DNA from: BOG-908 sp965199235
GTDB taxonomy: Bacteria > Pseudomonadota > Alphaproteobacteria > Acetobacterales > Acetobacteraceae
Assembly: GCA_965199235.1 (NCBI GenBank)
Contig: CBDAQU010000002.1
Location: forward strand, 1 to 64,000
Direction of reading: 5' to 3'
DNA length: 64,000 nt
The notes beneath the pieces are model-generated. The model searched no databases and was not told the origin of the DNA. It saw nothing but the letters and a program-made list of their open reading frames with translations. A program made the translations under genes and the position numbers. Numbering within the stretch: the stretch's first letter is position 1; every line of letters starts with the position of its first letter. Shown one piece after another: positions 50,031 to 58,972 of this stretch.

Positions 50031-50504
50031 ATGGCGCGTAACGCACCGTCGTTTGAGGGATCTACAGCCGAGATCGCGGAGAGTCGGCCCAGCCCAATCG
50101 ATGTCCATGTCGGCTCCCGCATACGCCTGCGCCGGACGCTGATGGGCATGTCCCAGGAGCGGCTGGGTGAGGCGCTGGGTCTGACTTTTCAGCAGGTTCA
50201 GAAATATGAACGCGGGGTCAACCGGGTAGGCGCGTCCAGGCTGTATGACCTGTCGCGCGTTCTGGACGTGCCGATCAGCTTCTTCTTCGATGACATGCCG
50301 GACAACTCCGGCAACGGCGCCGGGGTAACCCACGTCGCAGGCTTTGCCGAACGCGGCGAATTCGGCGGACAGGGCGATGATCCCCTGGCCAAGAGAGAGA
50401 CGTTGGAGCTCGTCAGGGCCTACTACCGGATCATCGACCCGGCAGTCAGGAAGCGTGTGTTCGACCTGATCAAATCCATGGGACCAGCCGAAGCCGCCGT
50501 CTGA
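50031..50504 (+). CDS. XRE-family helix-turn-helix regulator
   Basis: A 157-residue DNA-binding protein. The HTH domain (about residues 27-85) reads VHVGSRIRLRRTLMGMSQER then LGEALGLTFQQVQKYERGVN and RVGASRLYDLSRVLDVPISF, followed by a C-terminal helix (RAYYRIIDPAVRKRVFDLIK). This Cro/C1-like regulator is widely conserved in alphaproteobacteria, where it is tied to stress and growth control; the target here is unknown. GAAAGAG lies upstream of ATG 50031; a GTG two codons up is less likely. The 100 bases upstream are AT-rich and probably hold its promoter. Confidence 0.9.
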   Translation: MARNAPSFEGSTAEIAESRPSPIDVHVGSRIRLRRTLMGMSQERLGEALGLTFQQVQKYERGVNRVGASRLYDLSRVLDVPISFFFDDMPDNSGNGAGVTHVAGFAERGEFGGQGDDPLAKRETLELVRAYYRIIDPAVRKRVFDLIKSMGPAEAAV

Positions 50505-50508
50505 GCGA

Positions 50509-51024
50509 TCAGCCTGGCTCCGCTCGGAGCTGCGGGTTATCGAAGACCGGGTTTTTTACCCGATGGATCGCATCGATCAAGGCTGCTGCCAGGTCGCGTT
50601 TCTCATGCTCGCCCAAGGCTGCGGCCACCTCGAGCCATTGTCCACGGGTGTTAAGAAACAGGGCTGGAACTCGCCCTGGGCGTTCTTGAAGCGTCACGTT
50701 CAACCAGAACGGTGCCAGGCTGTGTTCGCTCGCCCGGCCTCGCGCATCCGTGCGCAACACGCGCATCGACCGGTCGGATAGAAGCAGGAGTTCGCGTTGC
50801 CGACGTGACCTGGCATGTGTGCGCAGGAGCACGATGGCAAGCAGTATCTCGCCGCCGTTGAAGCCGGCAATCGGCCATGCGCCTATGTACCAGAATACTG
50901 AGGTTGTACAAAGGCTGAGGAGGCACATCGAACCGATGACGATGCGCAGGCCCCTCGCCGACAAGCTTCGATGCGGCGTGACTTCGGCCTCGAAGACGAC
51001 CTGATCCTGCTCTCTGTCGCTCAT
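50509..51024 (-). CDS. DUF2244 membrane protein
   Basis: A 171-residue protein with two adjacent membrane helices (about residues 25-70) and the DUF2244 pattern TPHRSLSARGLRIVIG near the N-terminus and SEHSLAPFWLNVTLQE in the C-terminal cytosolic part. Function unknown. It is convergent with the XRE regulator, four bases from its stop, and divergent from nth. Confidence 0.85.
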   Translation of the reverse strand: MSDREQDQVVFEAEVTPHRSLSARGLRIVIGSMCLLSLCTTSVFWYIGAWPIAGFNGGEILLAIVLLRTHARSRRQRELLLLSDRSMRVLRTDARGRASEHSLAPFWLNVTLQERPGRVPALFLNTRGQWLEVAAALGEHEKRDLAAALIDAIHRVKNPVFDNPQLRAEPG

Positions 51025-51115
51025 GACGCCTATGTAGTGTGAGGTAGCGGTGTTGAAGGCTTAATACGTTCCCTCAGGCTGCCCAAGCTTTACATGTGTT
51101 CACCGGCAAGGCTGC

Positions 51116-51808
51116 ATGACATCCAAACCGACGCCAGCGCCAGCTTCGCGCATGACACGTGCGGAGGTGCGCAGCTTCATCGAGGCCCTCGCATCGGCAC
51201 GGCCGGACGCGGAGACGGAGCTCGCGTTCTCCGACCCCTACACCCTGCTCGTCGCCGTGGTACTCTCGGCGCAGGCGACCGATGCCTCCGTCAACAAGGC
51301 AACGCCTGCTTTGTTTGCCGAAGCTCCCGACCCAGCCTCCATGGTCCGCTTGGGTGTAGAGGGGGTCGGGCGGCATGTTCGATCGATCGGGCTCTGGCAG
51401 GGCAAGGCACGCAACGTGGTGGCGCTTTCCGAGGCGCTGCTCCTGCTGCATGGCGGCCAGGTTCCGCATGATCGGGCAGCTCTCGAAGCGTTGCCGGGGG
51501 TTGGCCGGAAGACGGCGAACGTCGTGTTGAACGTTGCCTTTGGGGAGGCGACGATGGCGGTCGACACGCACGTGTTCAGGCTTGGCAATCGTACCGGTCT
51601 GGCCCCTGGAAAGACGGCGCGCGAGGTCGAGGACGGGCTTGTCCGGCGTGTTCCCGCCGAACTGCTTCGGCCGGCCCACCACCTGCTGATCCTGCACGGC
51701 CGATACGTCTGCAAGGCGCGCGCGCCGGAATGCTGGCGATGTGTGGCCGAACGCTGGTGCCGTTTCCGCCACAAGATCGAAGCTGGCAGGGTGGCCGCTG
51801 AGCGTTAG
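51116..51808 (+). CDS. nth: Endonuclease III (Nth)
   Basis: DNA glycosylase/AP lyase for oxidised pyrimidines. The 230-residue protein has the helix-hairpin-helix LEALPGVGRKTANVVLNVAF with the catalytic Lys, VDTHVFRLGNRTGL with the catalytic Asp, and the [4Fe-4S] ligands C199, C206, C209, C215 (C-x6-C-x2-C-x5-C). AAGG lies just before ATG 51116. Its 3' side holds repeat copy 4. Confidence 0.96.
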   Translation: MTSKPTPAPASRMTRAEVRSFIEALASARPDAETELAFSDPYTLLVAVVLSAQATDASVNKATPALFAEAPDPASMVRLGVEGVGRHVRSIGLWQGKARNVVALSEALLLLHGGQVPHDRAALEALPGVGRKTANVVLNVAFGEATMAVDTHVFRLGNRTGLAPGKTAREVEDGLVRRVPAELLRPAHHLLILHGRYVCKARAPECWRCVAERWCRFRHKIEAGRVAAER

Positions 51809-51828
51809 CATGCCGGGTTCGCCACCCA

Positions 51829-51939
51829 GACCGGTTGACGCAGAGTGTCCGCGAGTTGGCGGACCTCAAACCGGCCTAGGTCATGTTTTGGCGAGCGATT
51901 TCGTCACTCCGACCATTCCAGTCTGCGTGACATTGCTCT
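51829..51939 (+). repeat. Dispersed intergenic repeat, copy 4
   Basis: The best-preserved short form: GACCGGTT (51829-51836) pairs with AACCGGCC (51869-51876) as an outer stem, and GTCCGC pairs with GCGGAC within. Then come TAGGTCATGTTTTGGCGAG, GTCACTCCGACC and CAGTCTGCGTGACATTGCTC. GTCAC and GTGAC can form a third stem. It lies between the convergent nth and rsmD genes. Confidence 0.75.
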
Positions 51940-51949
51940 AAACGCGCCG

Positions 51950-52492
51950 TCAAGGCTCGCGCCAGACGGTTACTTGTGCTGCTCCATGTGTCTTCCGCGC
52001 GAGGTGATCGATGTGCACGGTTTCAAGGCGGCCGGTTTCCGCGACGATCAGCGTTCCGGATGCAACCCAGCCGGCCTCACGCAGGGCTTGCAACGCCAAT
52101 GGTATCAATCCCCTGCCGTAAGGCGGATCGAGAAACACTATCGTCTGCCGTGCGCCCCGTGGCGCCCGTAACACGTCGGCTTCGATCACGCGCGCGCGGC
52201 TGGCAGCGTTGCAGGACGCCACGTTCGTTCCCAAGATTCTAAGCGCCTGAGCGTTGTTCTCGATGAACACCACCTGGGCGGCTCCACGAGACAGGGCCTC
52301 CAGCCCGAGAGCTCCCGTGCCTGCAAACGCGTCGAGCACCGAGGCGCCGTCCAGAAGCGCGCGGCCGCCCCAGGATGCGTGCACGAGCATGTCGAAGATA
52401 GCCTGGCGCATGCGCTGCGCGGTGGGTCGCGTTGCTTGACCCTCGGGAGAGATCAGGGTTCGTCCGCGCCATGCACCGGCTATGATGCGCAT
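51950..52492 (-). CDS. rsmD: 16S rRNA m2G966 methyltransferase RsmD
   Basis: SAM-dependent enzyme that methylates G966 of 16S rRNA. The 180-residue product has RIIAGAWRGRTLISPEGQAT and RPTAQRMRQAIFDMLVH at its start, SAM-binding VLDAFAGTGALGLEALSRGA, and the catalytic IVFLDPPYGRG. It lies 51 bases after the pseudouridine synthase gene on the same strand. Confidence 0.95.
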   Translation of the reverse strand: MRIIAGAWRGRTLISPEGQATRPTAQRMRQAIFDMLVHASWGGRALLDGASVLDAFAGTGALGLEALSRGAAQVVFIENNAQALRILGTNVASCNAASRARVIEADVLRAPRGARQTIVFLDPPYGRGLIPLALQALREAGWVASGTLIVAETGRLETVHIDHLARKTHGAAQVTVWREP

Positions 52493-52543
52493 TCGACAGG
52501 TGCGAATGGAGGTTGCCCGGCTGCACCACTCACGACGGGAAGG

Positions 52544-53287
52544 CTATCCAGCTGCTGGTAGCTGCTCACGGAGGACTTTCGGCGGCACCTCGGCGATGCC
52601 GCCGCGCTCCAGGTTGCCGAGCTGGAACGGGCCGTACGCGATGCGGATCAGCCGGGTGACCGACAGGTTCAGGTGTTGCATCACCTTGCGTATTTCTCGG
52701 TTGCGGCCTTCGCGCAGCGACACCGTGAGCCAGGCGTTGGTGCCCTTGCGGCTGTCCAGCCCTGCCTCGATGCCGGCATATCTGACCCCGTCGATCGAGA
52801 CGCCACGGGCCAGCGCGGCCAGCGCCTGCGGCTCGATCTCGCCGTGCACGCGCACCCGGTAGCGACGTATCCAGCCGTTTGACGGAAGCTCCAGCTGGCG
52901 GGCCAGCGCGCCGTCGTTGGTTAGCAGCAGCAATCCCTCGCTGTTGAGGTCCAGACGGCCGACGCTGACGACCCGCGGCATCGACTCGGGCATTTTCTGG
53001 AACACGGTGGGGCGGCCTTCAGGGTCCTTATGCGTCGTCAGGACTCCGTCTGGCTTGTGATAGCGCCACAGTCGGGCGCGGGCCGGCGGGTTCACCACGA
53101 CGCCGGCAGCCTGCACGATGTCGCCGGAGCCGACGAAAGTGGCCGGATGCGTCACGGCCGCCCCGTTCATGCTGATGCGGCCTTCCTGTATCATCCGCTC
53201 CGCATCGCGCCGGCTCGCAACACCTGCGCGGGCCAGCCATTTGGCGATGCGGTCGCCCTCCCTCGGCGCGGCAGGCTCCTCGGTCAA
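52544..53287 (-). CDS. rRNA pseudouridine synthase, RsuA/RluB family
   Basis: A 247-residue pseudouridine synthase with an N-terminal S4 domain (RIAKWLARAGVASRRDAERM) and the catalytic motif SVGRLDLNSEGLLLLTNDG with the active Asp, plus SLREGRNREIRKVMQHLNL. TTG 53287 overlaps the stop codon of the amidotransferase gene by four bases (TTGA), which is why I choose it. RluB is the most likely member, but RsuA or RluF cannot be excluded. Confidence 0.92.
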   Translation of the reverse strand: MTEEPAAPREGDRIAKWLARAGVASRRDAERMIQEGRISMNGAAVTHPATFVGSGDIVQAAGVVVNPPARARLWRYHKPDGVLTTHKDPEGRPTVFQKMPESMPRVVSVGRLDLNSEGLLLLTNDGALARQLELPSNGWIRRYRVRVHGEIEPQALAALARGVSIDGVRYAGIEAGLDSRKGTNAWLTVSLREGRNREIRKVMQHLNLSVTRLIRIAYGPFQLGNLERGGIAEVPPKVLREQLPAAG

Positions 53288-54021
53288 ACGCAAGCAGCCT
53301 GTATGAGGGCCCGGAAGATCAGCGCGTCGCCTGGGTCGATGAGGAACTCCGGGTGCCATTGCACGCCCAGGCAGAAGCGGTGACCAGGGTGCTCGACTCC
53401 CTCGACCACGCCATCCGGCGCCGTCGCGTTCACCCGCGCCCCGTGACCCGGCGTGCGAACGGCCTGGTGGTGCGACGTGTTAACCTCCATGACGTCGACG
53501 CCCACGATGCTGTGCAGCAGCGTGCCGGGACGGATGCTCACGCTGTGCCCAGGCTCGTGCCTTGGATGTTTCTGCTCGTGGTCGGACGCCCGCGGAAGTT
53601 CGGCTGGGATGTGCTGGACCAGCGTGCCGCCCAGCGCCACAGCCAACAGCTGCTCGCCGCCGCAAATGCCCAGCACCGGCATATTCCTGGCCAGGGCGCC
53701 TTCGAGGAGCGCGCGTTCTGCGGCCGTGCGACCATGCTTGAGCGTGACCGCCTGGTGGACGTCGGAAGCACCGTATAGAGCCGGATCGACATCGAACGCG
53801 CCCCCGGTCACCACCAGGGCGTCGAGCGAGTCCAGCAGGTCGGCGGCCAGATCGGGATGGTGCGGCAAGGCCAGGGGAACGCCGCCTGCCTGGGCGACTG
53901 CATCGGCATAGTTTGTACGAAGCGCGTACCAGGGATAGACGGAGTAGCCGCCCTGCTCCGGGGGTCTAGGCTGTTCGGCATCGAGGGTGATGCCGATGAG
54001 GGGTTTGCGACGCGGTGCCAT
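53284..54021 (-). CDS. Class I glutamine amidotransferase-like hydrolase (PuuD type)
   Basis: A 245-residue protein of the peptidase C26 group, which cleaves gamma-glutamyl amides. The nucleophile is C120 in MPVLGICGGEQLLA, with the His-Glu pair in GVQWHPEF (H223, E225), and VEVNTSHHQAV is typical of the PuuD branch. It is coupled to the pseudouridine synthase gene and diverges from tadA by 46 bases. Activity on gamma-glutamyl-GABA is a family inference. Confidence 0.88.
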   Translation of the reverse strand: MAPRRKPLIGITLDAEQPRPPEQGGYSVYPWYALRTNYADAVAQAGGVPLALPHHPDLAADLLDSLDALVVTGGAFDVDPALYGASDVHQAVTLKHGRTAAERALLEGALARNMPVLGICGGEQLLAVALGGTLVQHIPAELPRASDHEQKHPRHEPGHSVSIRPGTLLHSIVGVDVMEVNTSHHQAVRTPGHGARVNATAPDGVVEGVEHPGHRFCLGVQWHPEFLIDPGDALIFRALIQAACV

Positions 54022-54067
54022 GCCGGGAGTGCTACTGATAGCAAGCGGTTCTGGACAGGGCAAAAGC

Positions 54068-54505
54068 ATGGGGATGGAGCTGGCGCTGGAGGAGGCGCGG
54101 CGTGCAGGCTCACTCGGCGAGGTGCCGGTGGGCGCGGTCGTGACGGGACCTGACGGCAGCGTGCTGGCGCGGGCCGGGAACCGCGTCGAAGCCGAGCACG
54201 ACGCTTCCGCGCATGCCGAGCTGTTGGCCATGCGAAGCGCAGCGGCGCGTCTCGGCAACGCACGGCTCCTCGGTTGTGATCTTTGGGTCAGCCTTGAACC
54301 ATGCGCGATGTGCGCCGCCGCCGCCGTGCATTTCAGGCTGCGCCGGGTGGTGTTCGGCGCCTACGATCCCAAGGGTGGCGGAGTTGAGCATGGCGCCCGC
54401 GTGTTCGCAGCGCCTGGCTGTCTGCATAGACCCGAGGTGGTGGGCGGCATGCGGGAGAGCGATTCGGCCGACCTGCTGCGCCGCTTCTTTGCCGAACGGC
54501 GGTAG
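54068..54505 (+). CDS. tadA: tRNA adenosine(34) deaminase TadA
   Basis: Converts A34 to inosine in tRNA-Arg(ACG). The 145-residue product has the deaminase Zn motifs H49-A-E51 (SAHAELLAM) and P-C79-A-M-C82 (LEPCAMCAA). The N-terminal LALEEARRAG and VPVGAVV are also standard. The start is ATG 54068 with GGACAGGG upstream; ATG 54074 is close by. The adjacent rRNA-modification genes suggest an RNA-modification neighbourhood. Confidence 0.94.
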   Translation: MGMELALEEARRAGSLGEVPVGAVVTGPDGSVLARAGNRVEAEHDASAHAELLAMRSAAARLGNARLLGCDLWVSLEPCAMCAAAAVHFRLRRVVFGAYDPKGGGVEHGARVFAAPGCLHRPEVVGGMRESDSADLLRRFFAERR

Positions 54506-54617
54506 CGGGCACACCCGCCTCACAGCCTCCAGCGGTTAAGTTGTTGGACACCAGAAACCGGTAAAGTGTCGCTGTGAAACGGCAGCAGTGCAGGTTGTTC
54601 GACGGAGGTGAACGGGC

Positions 54618-56054
54618 GTGTTGATGCTTGCCCATCCTCCGTGGCTCGCGTGGATCGTCGTCGGCCTGATCGTGTCGGCGGTCCTGGGATGGCGCGCGAC
54701 TCGGCGGCCGCTGGGTGGCGCGCGCGCGACCCGACAGGAAACGGTCGACCTGTTTCGTGGCGCCCGGATCGATCCTCTGACGGGCCTGCCCAACCGGCAG
54801 AGTTTTACCAACGCGCTCGCGGCACGCCTGGCGGGCGACTCGCCCAGCGCGCTGCTGCTGATAGACCTGGACGGTTTCGGCGAGCTGAACACTAGCCACG
54901 GCCACCGTGCGGGGGACGAGGTGCTGGTTGCTGCGTCAGACCGGCTGCGCCGGATTTCGCCTGACCTTCACCAGCTCGGACGGCTGGGGGGCGACGAATT
55001 TGCCCTGGTCCTGGACGCGGCGGGCGGAGCGGCTGCGGTGGAGCTGGCGGCTGTTGGCGTGCTGCGCGCGATGACGGAGCCGTTGCGCACCGGGCCGCAT
55101 GATTTTGCCTGCGGTGTCAGCCTCGGCATCGCCCTGGCGCCGGATCATGGGCGCGATCCGGACACCCTGTTGAACGCAGCCCAGTCGGCGCTCTGCCAAG
55201 CAAAGGATGCAGGGGGCGGCACCTGGACGTTTTTCGACCTTGCGCGCGGCCAGGCCGAGCGGATGCGCACCCAGCTGATGGAGGAGCTTCGGGTTGCTGT
55301 GGGGGGCAGTCAGATAACGCCGTATTACCAGCCGATCGTCGAGCTTCGGACCGGTCATGTCGTCGGGCTGGAGGTGCTCGCCCGGTGGGAACACCCCACG
55401 CGTGGGCTGCTAGTGCCGGATACCTTCATCCCGATGGCCGAGGAGATGCAGCTCGCCGGCCTGCTCAGCCAGGCATTAATGCGTCGCGTCATCGCGGACG
55501 CGCGAGAATGGTCTCCAAGACTGTATTTCGCGTTCAACGTGTCGCCCGGGCAGTTGCGGGAGCTGATTGCGATGATCCGCACGCCGCCAGCCTGGCCAGA
55601 AGGCGTGCTCGATCCCTGCCGGCTGGAGATCGAGGTCACTGAAAGTGCGATGATCGAGGACATCGACATCGCGCGCGAGGTGATCGGTTTGCTGCAAAGC
55701 CGCGGCACCCGCGTGGTGCTCGATGATTTCGGCACCGGCTTTTCCAATTTCCTTCATTTGCGCGAACTGCCGTTCGACCGAATCAAAATCGACAAGAGCT
55801 TCGTCATCGACATAGCGCATGACCCGCGTGCCGAGGCCTGCGTGCGTGCCATGCTGGCGCTTGGTCACAGCCTCGGCGTGGACATGGTGGCCGAAGGGAT
55901 CGAGAGCGCCGAGACGGCTTCGTTCGTCACAGCGCTCGGCTGCCGGTTCGGACAGGGTTTCCACTACGCCGAACCGGTGCCTTCAAGCAGCGTGGCCGCG
56001 CTTCTGCGGCGCCTTTCGGCCGATGCTGCCATGCGGCTGGCTGCGGTGGGTTGA
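54618..56054 (+). CDS. GGDEF-EAL cyclic-di-GMP enzyme
   Basis: A 478-residue protein with one N-terminal membrane helix (about residues 8-25), a GGDEF domain with intact GGDEF at 124-128 and an EAL domain (about 225-470). The EAL signature reads EVL (252-254), and NVSPGQL, EVTES, DDFGTG (369-374), IKIDKSF and AEGIES are all present, so phosphodiesterase activity is likely. No RxxD inhibitory site occurs five residues before GGDEF. No sensory domain is present. GTG 54618 has GGAGGTGA six bases upstream. Confidence 0.92.
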   Translation: MLMLAHPPWLAWIVVGLIVSAVLGWRATRRPLGGARATRQETVDLFRGARIDPLTGLPNRQSFTNALAARLAGDSPSALLLIDLDGFGELNTSHGHRAGDEVLVAASDRLRRISPDLHQLGRLGGDEFALVLDAAGGAAAVELAAVGVLRAMTEPLRTGPHDFACGVSLGIALAPDHGRDPDTLLNAAQSALCQAKDAGGGTWTFFDLARGQAERMRTQLMEELRVAVGGSQITPYYQPIVELRTGHVVGLEVLARWEHPTRGLLVPDTFIPMAEEMQLAGLLSQALMRRVIADAREWSPRLYFAFNVSPGQLRELIAMIRTPPAWPEGVLDPCRLEIEVTESAMIEDIDIAREVIGLLQSRGTRVVLDDFGTGFSNFLHLRELPFDRIKIDKSFVIDIAHDPRAEACVRAMLALGHSLGVDMVAEGIESAETASFVTALGCRFGQGFHYAEPVPSSSVAALLRRLSADAAMRLAAVG

Positions 56055-56141
56055 CCTCGCTTGGGACGATCGGTGCCGCACGGCACGGCCGGTGGACGGC
56101 TTGGCGCTTGTCTGGCGATTGAGCCGGTCTAACTACCGCCC

Positions 56142-56708
56142 ATGCAGCGCTTTTTCGACACCCAATCCGACCCTGTAGGCTGGCACGGCACGACCATCCT
56201 CTGCGTCCGCCATGGCGGACGCGTGACGATGGCTGGCGATGGCCAGGTTACGATGGGTCAAACGGTTGTGAAGGGAAACGCCCGCAAGGTCCGTCGGATC
56301 GGGACAGACGGCAGCGTGTTGACAGGGTTTGCCGGCGCTACCGCCGACGCGTTCACCTTGCTGGAGCGGTTGGAAGCCAAGCTGGAGCGGTTTCCCAGTC
56401 AGCTGGAGCGCGCTTGCGTCGAGCTCGCCAAGGATTGGCGCACTGATCGCTATTTGCGCCGACTGGAGGCGATGATGGCGGTCGCTGATGCCACGCATAG
56501 TTACACGCTGACAGGCAACGGCGACGTTCTCGAACCGGAGGACGGGGTGATCGCCATAGGCTCAGGTGGAAACTACGCGCTGGCCGCCGCTCGCGCGCTC
56601 ATCGGCATAGAGGGGTTCACGTCGGAAGAGATTGCTAGGCGAGCGATGGGGATCGCCGCCGATATCTGCGTCTATACCAACAGATCGCTGATTACCGAAA
56701 CTCTCTGA
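56142..56708 (+). CDS. hslV: ATP-dependent protease peptidase subunit HslV
   Basis: Proteasome-like peptidase of HslVU. The 188-residue product carries a 16-residue propeptide; T17 in WHGTTILCVR would be the N-terminal nucleophile after processing. MAGDGQVTMGQTVVKGNARK and IGSGGNYALAAARAL are conserved. It is followed 68 bases later by hslU. Confidence 0.96.
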   Translation: MQRFFDTQSDPVGWHGTTILCVRHGGRVTMAGDGQVTMGQTVVKGNARKVRRIGTDGSVLTGFAGATADAFTLLERLEAKLERFPSQLERACVELAKDWRTDRYLRRLEAMMAVADATHSYTLTGNGDVLEPEDGVIAIGSGGNYALAAARALIGIEGFTSEEIARRAMGIAADICVYTNRSLITETL

Positions 56709-56776
56709 TTGACCGCTGTCACAATTCTCACACACTGCCGAACTGACATTTGACTGTTGAAAGCTGACATCTGACC

Positions 56777-58084
56777 ATGGCCGACTTCACCCCGCGCGAG
56801 ATCGTTGGCGAGCTGGATCGCTTCATCGTGGGACAGGGCGACGCCAAACGCGCAGTCGCCATCGCGCTTCGCAACCGCTGGCGCCGCGCGCAATTGCCCG
56901 ACGATCTACGCGACGAGGTGTTACCGAAGAACATCTTGATGATCGGCCCGACCGGCTGCGGCAAGACGGAGATTGCTCGCCGTCTCGCACGCCTGGCGCA
57001 GGCGCCGTTCCTGAAGGTGGAAGCGACCAAGTTCACCGAGGTGGGTTATGTCGGCCGCGACGTGGACAGCATCGTGCGCGACCTGGTCGAAATCAGCCTC
57101 AACATGCGCCGGGAGACTAGCAGGCGGGAGGTGGCCGCCCGTGCCGATCAGGCCGCGGAGGAGCGGATCGTCGACGGCCTGGTCGGCGCCACTGCGAGCG
57201 CCGATACCAAGGGGAAGTTCAGGCGCATGCTCCGGTCGGGCGAAATGGAGGACAAGGAGATCGACGTTCAGATCGCCGACACGGCGACCATCGGCCAGAT
57301 CGACGTGCCAGGCATGCCACCTGGCCAGATGATCAACCTCGGCGAGATGATGCGCGGCATGATGGGGGGCCGGACCGTCCAGAAGCGGATGAAAGTGGCC
57401 GATGCCCGTCCGGTGCTGGCGCGCGAGGAAGCCGACCGCCTGGTCGATGCCGAGCGGCTGACCAAGGACGCGGTCGAGCACGCCGAAAACGACGGCATCG
57501 TCTTCCTCGACGAGATCGACAAGGTGTGCGCCCGGACGAGCGAGGGCGGCTTCCGCGGCGGCGACGTCTCGCGTGAGGGCGTGCAACGCGACTTGCTGCC
57601 ACTCATCGAAGGCACTACCGTTTCAACAAAATACGGGCCGGTAAAAACCGACCATATCCTGTTCATCGCCTCGGGTGCCTTCCATTTGGCCAAACCAGCC
57701 GATCTGCTGCCGGAGTTGCAAGGCAGGTTGCCGATACGGGTGGAACTGGCACCGCTCGGCCGCGCCGATCTGCGCCGCATCCTGACCGAGCCGGAGCACA
57801 ACCTGCTGGCGCAATATGCGGCGCTGATGCAGACCGAGGGCCTGGTTCTGGAATTCGCCGAGGACGCGATCGACGCGCTGGCCAACTTGGCCGCCGACAT
57901 AAACGACCGGGTGGAAAACATAGGCGCACGCCGGCTGGCCACCGTGCTGGAGAAGCTGTTGGAGGAGGTCAGCTTTTCGGCTTCCGACCGTGCCGGCGAA
58001 ACGGTCCGTGTAAACGCAGCCTATGTGACCGAGAAGGTGGCGCCGCTCGCAGCCCGTGGGGATTTGAGCCGGTTCATTCTTTGA
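56777..58084 (+). CDS. hslU: ATP-dependent protease ATPase subunit HslU
   Basis: AAA+ unfoldase partner of HslV, 435 residues. It has TPREIVGELDRFIVGQGDAK at the start, Walker A GPTGCGKTEIARRLA, EVGYVGRDVDSIVRDL, the intermediate I domain (about 110-240), Walker B GIVFLDEIDKV and the C-terminal DINDRVENIGARRLATVLEK. Its TGA stop overlaps the TTG start of rsmA. Confidence 0.97.
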   Translation: MADFTPREIVGELDRFIVGQGDAKRAVAIALRNRWRRAQLPDDLRDEVLPKNILMIGPTGCGKTEIARRLARLAQAPFLKVEATKFTEVGYVGRDVDSIVRDLVEISLNMRRETSRREVAARADQAAEERIVDGLVGATASADTKGKFRRMLRSGEMEDKEIDVQIADTATIGQIDVPGMPPGQMINLGEMMRGMMGGRTVQKRMKVADARPVLAREEADRLVDAERLTKDAVEHAENDGIVFLDEIDKVCARTSEGGFRGGDVSREGVQRDLLPLIEGTTVSTKYGPVKTDHILFIASGAFHLAKPADLLPELQGRLPIRVELAPLGRADLRRILTEPEHNLLAQYAALMQTEGLVLEFAEDAIDALANLAADINDRVENIGARRLATVLEKLLEEVSFSASDRAGETVRVNAAYVTEKVAPLAARGDLSRFIL

Positions 58085-58893
58085 CGGCGGAACTGCCGAA
58101 GCTGCGCGACACGATCGCGCAGTTCCGGCTCGATGCGCGCCGCAAGCTTGGCCAGCATTTCCTGCTCGACGAGAACCTCACCGCCAAGATCGTCCGACAG
58201 GCCGGCGCGCTTGCCGGGCGCCACGTCGTAGAAGTTGGTCCCGGTCCTGGCGGCCTGACCCGCGCGCTGCTTGATACGGACGCGGCGCGGATTTCCGCCA
58301 TAGAGGTCGACCCGCGCGCCGTGGCTGCCATCCACGCTTTGACCGACCACTTCCCGGAACGCCTCTGCGTCGTCGAGGCAGACGCGCTCGAAATTGATCT
58401 GACAGCGATCACGCAGTCACCGCGCCAGATCGTCGCCAACCTGCCTTACAACGTTGCAACACCGCTATTGATAAGCTGGCTGCGCCAAGCTGCCCTGTGG
58501 GAACGCATGACGCTGATGTTCCAGCTCGAGGTGGCAGAACGAATCGCGGCTGAGCCTGACACCGCCGCCTATGGCCGGCTCTCGGTGTTGGCGCAATGGA
58601 CCTGCGCCGTCTCGCTTCTGATGCGCGTTCCGCCATCGGCGTTTACGCCACCGCCGAAAGTGTTTTCCGCCGTGGTGGGTCTTGTGCCAAAACCGACGCA
58701 GCCCGGCCCAGAGCTGTTCAGCGCCATGGAGCGCCTGACCGCATCGGCGTTCGGTCAGCGGCGAAAGATGCTTCGGGGATCATTGAAATCGTTGGGTGGC
58801 GAGAGATTGCTCGAACAGGCTGGCATAGCACCCGAGCGTCGAGCGGAAACCCTGTCCGTCGATGAGTTTGATTTGCTTGTGAAACTCATCTGA
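58081..58893 (+). CDS. rsmA: 16S rRNA dimethyladenosine transferase RsmA (KsgA)
   Basis: Dimethylates A1518 and A1519 of 16S rRNA. The 270-residue product has LGQHFLLDENLTAKIVRQAG, VVEVGPGPGGLTRALL (SAM site), VEVDPRAVAAI (as IEVDPRAVAAI) and the catalytic ANLPYNVATPLL. TTG 58081 overlaps the hslU stop by four bases (TTGA), so hslU and rsmA are translationally coupled. The C-terminal helical domain is complete. Confidence 0.96.
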   Translation: MTAELPKLRDTIAQFRLDARRKLGQHFLLDENLTAKIVRQAGALAGRHVVEVGPGPGGLTRALLDTDAARISAIEVDPRAVAAIHALTDHFPERLCVVEADALEIDLTAITQSPRQIVANLPYNVATPLLISWLRQAALWERMTLMFQLEVAERIAAEPDTAAYGRLSVLAQWTCAVSLLMRVPPSAFTPPPKVFSAVVGLVPKPTQPGPELFSAMERLTASAFGQRRKMLRGSLKSLGGERLLEQAGIAPERRAETLSVDEFDLLVKLI

Positions 58894-58972
58894 CATAGTG
58901 AGAGACCGATCGGCCGACACGCAGGACGTTTCGAACCGGTTCATCCTCTGCGTAAAAGCTACAACAAGAGCG

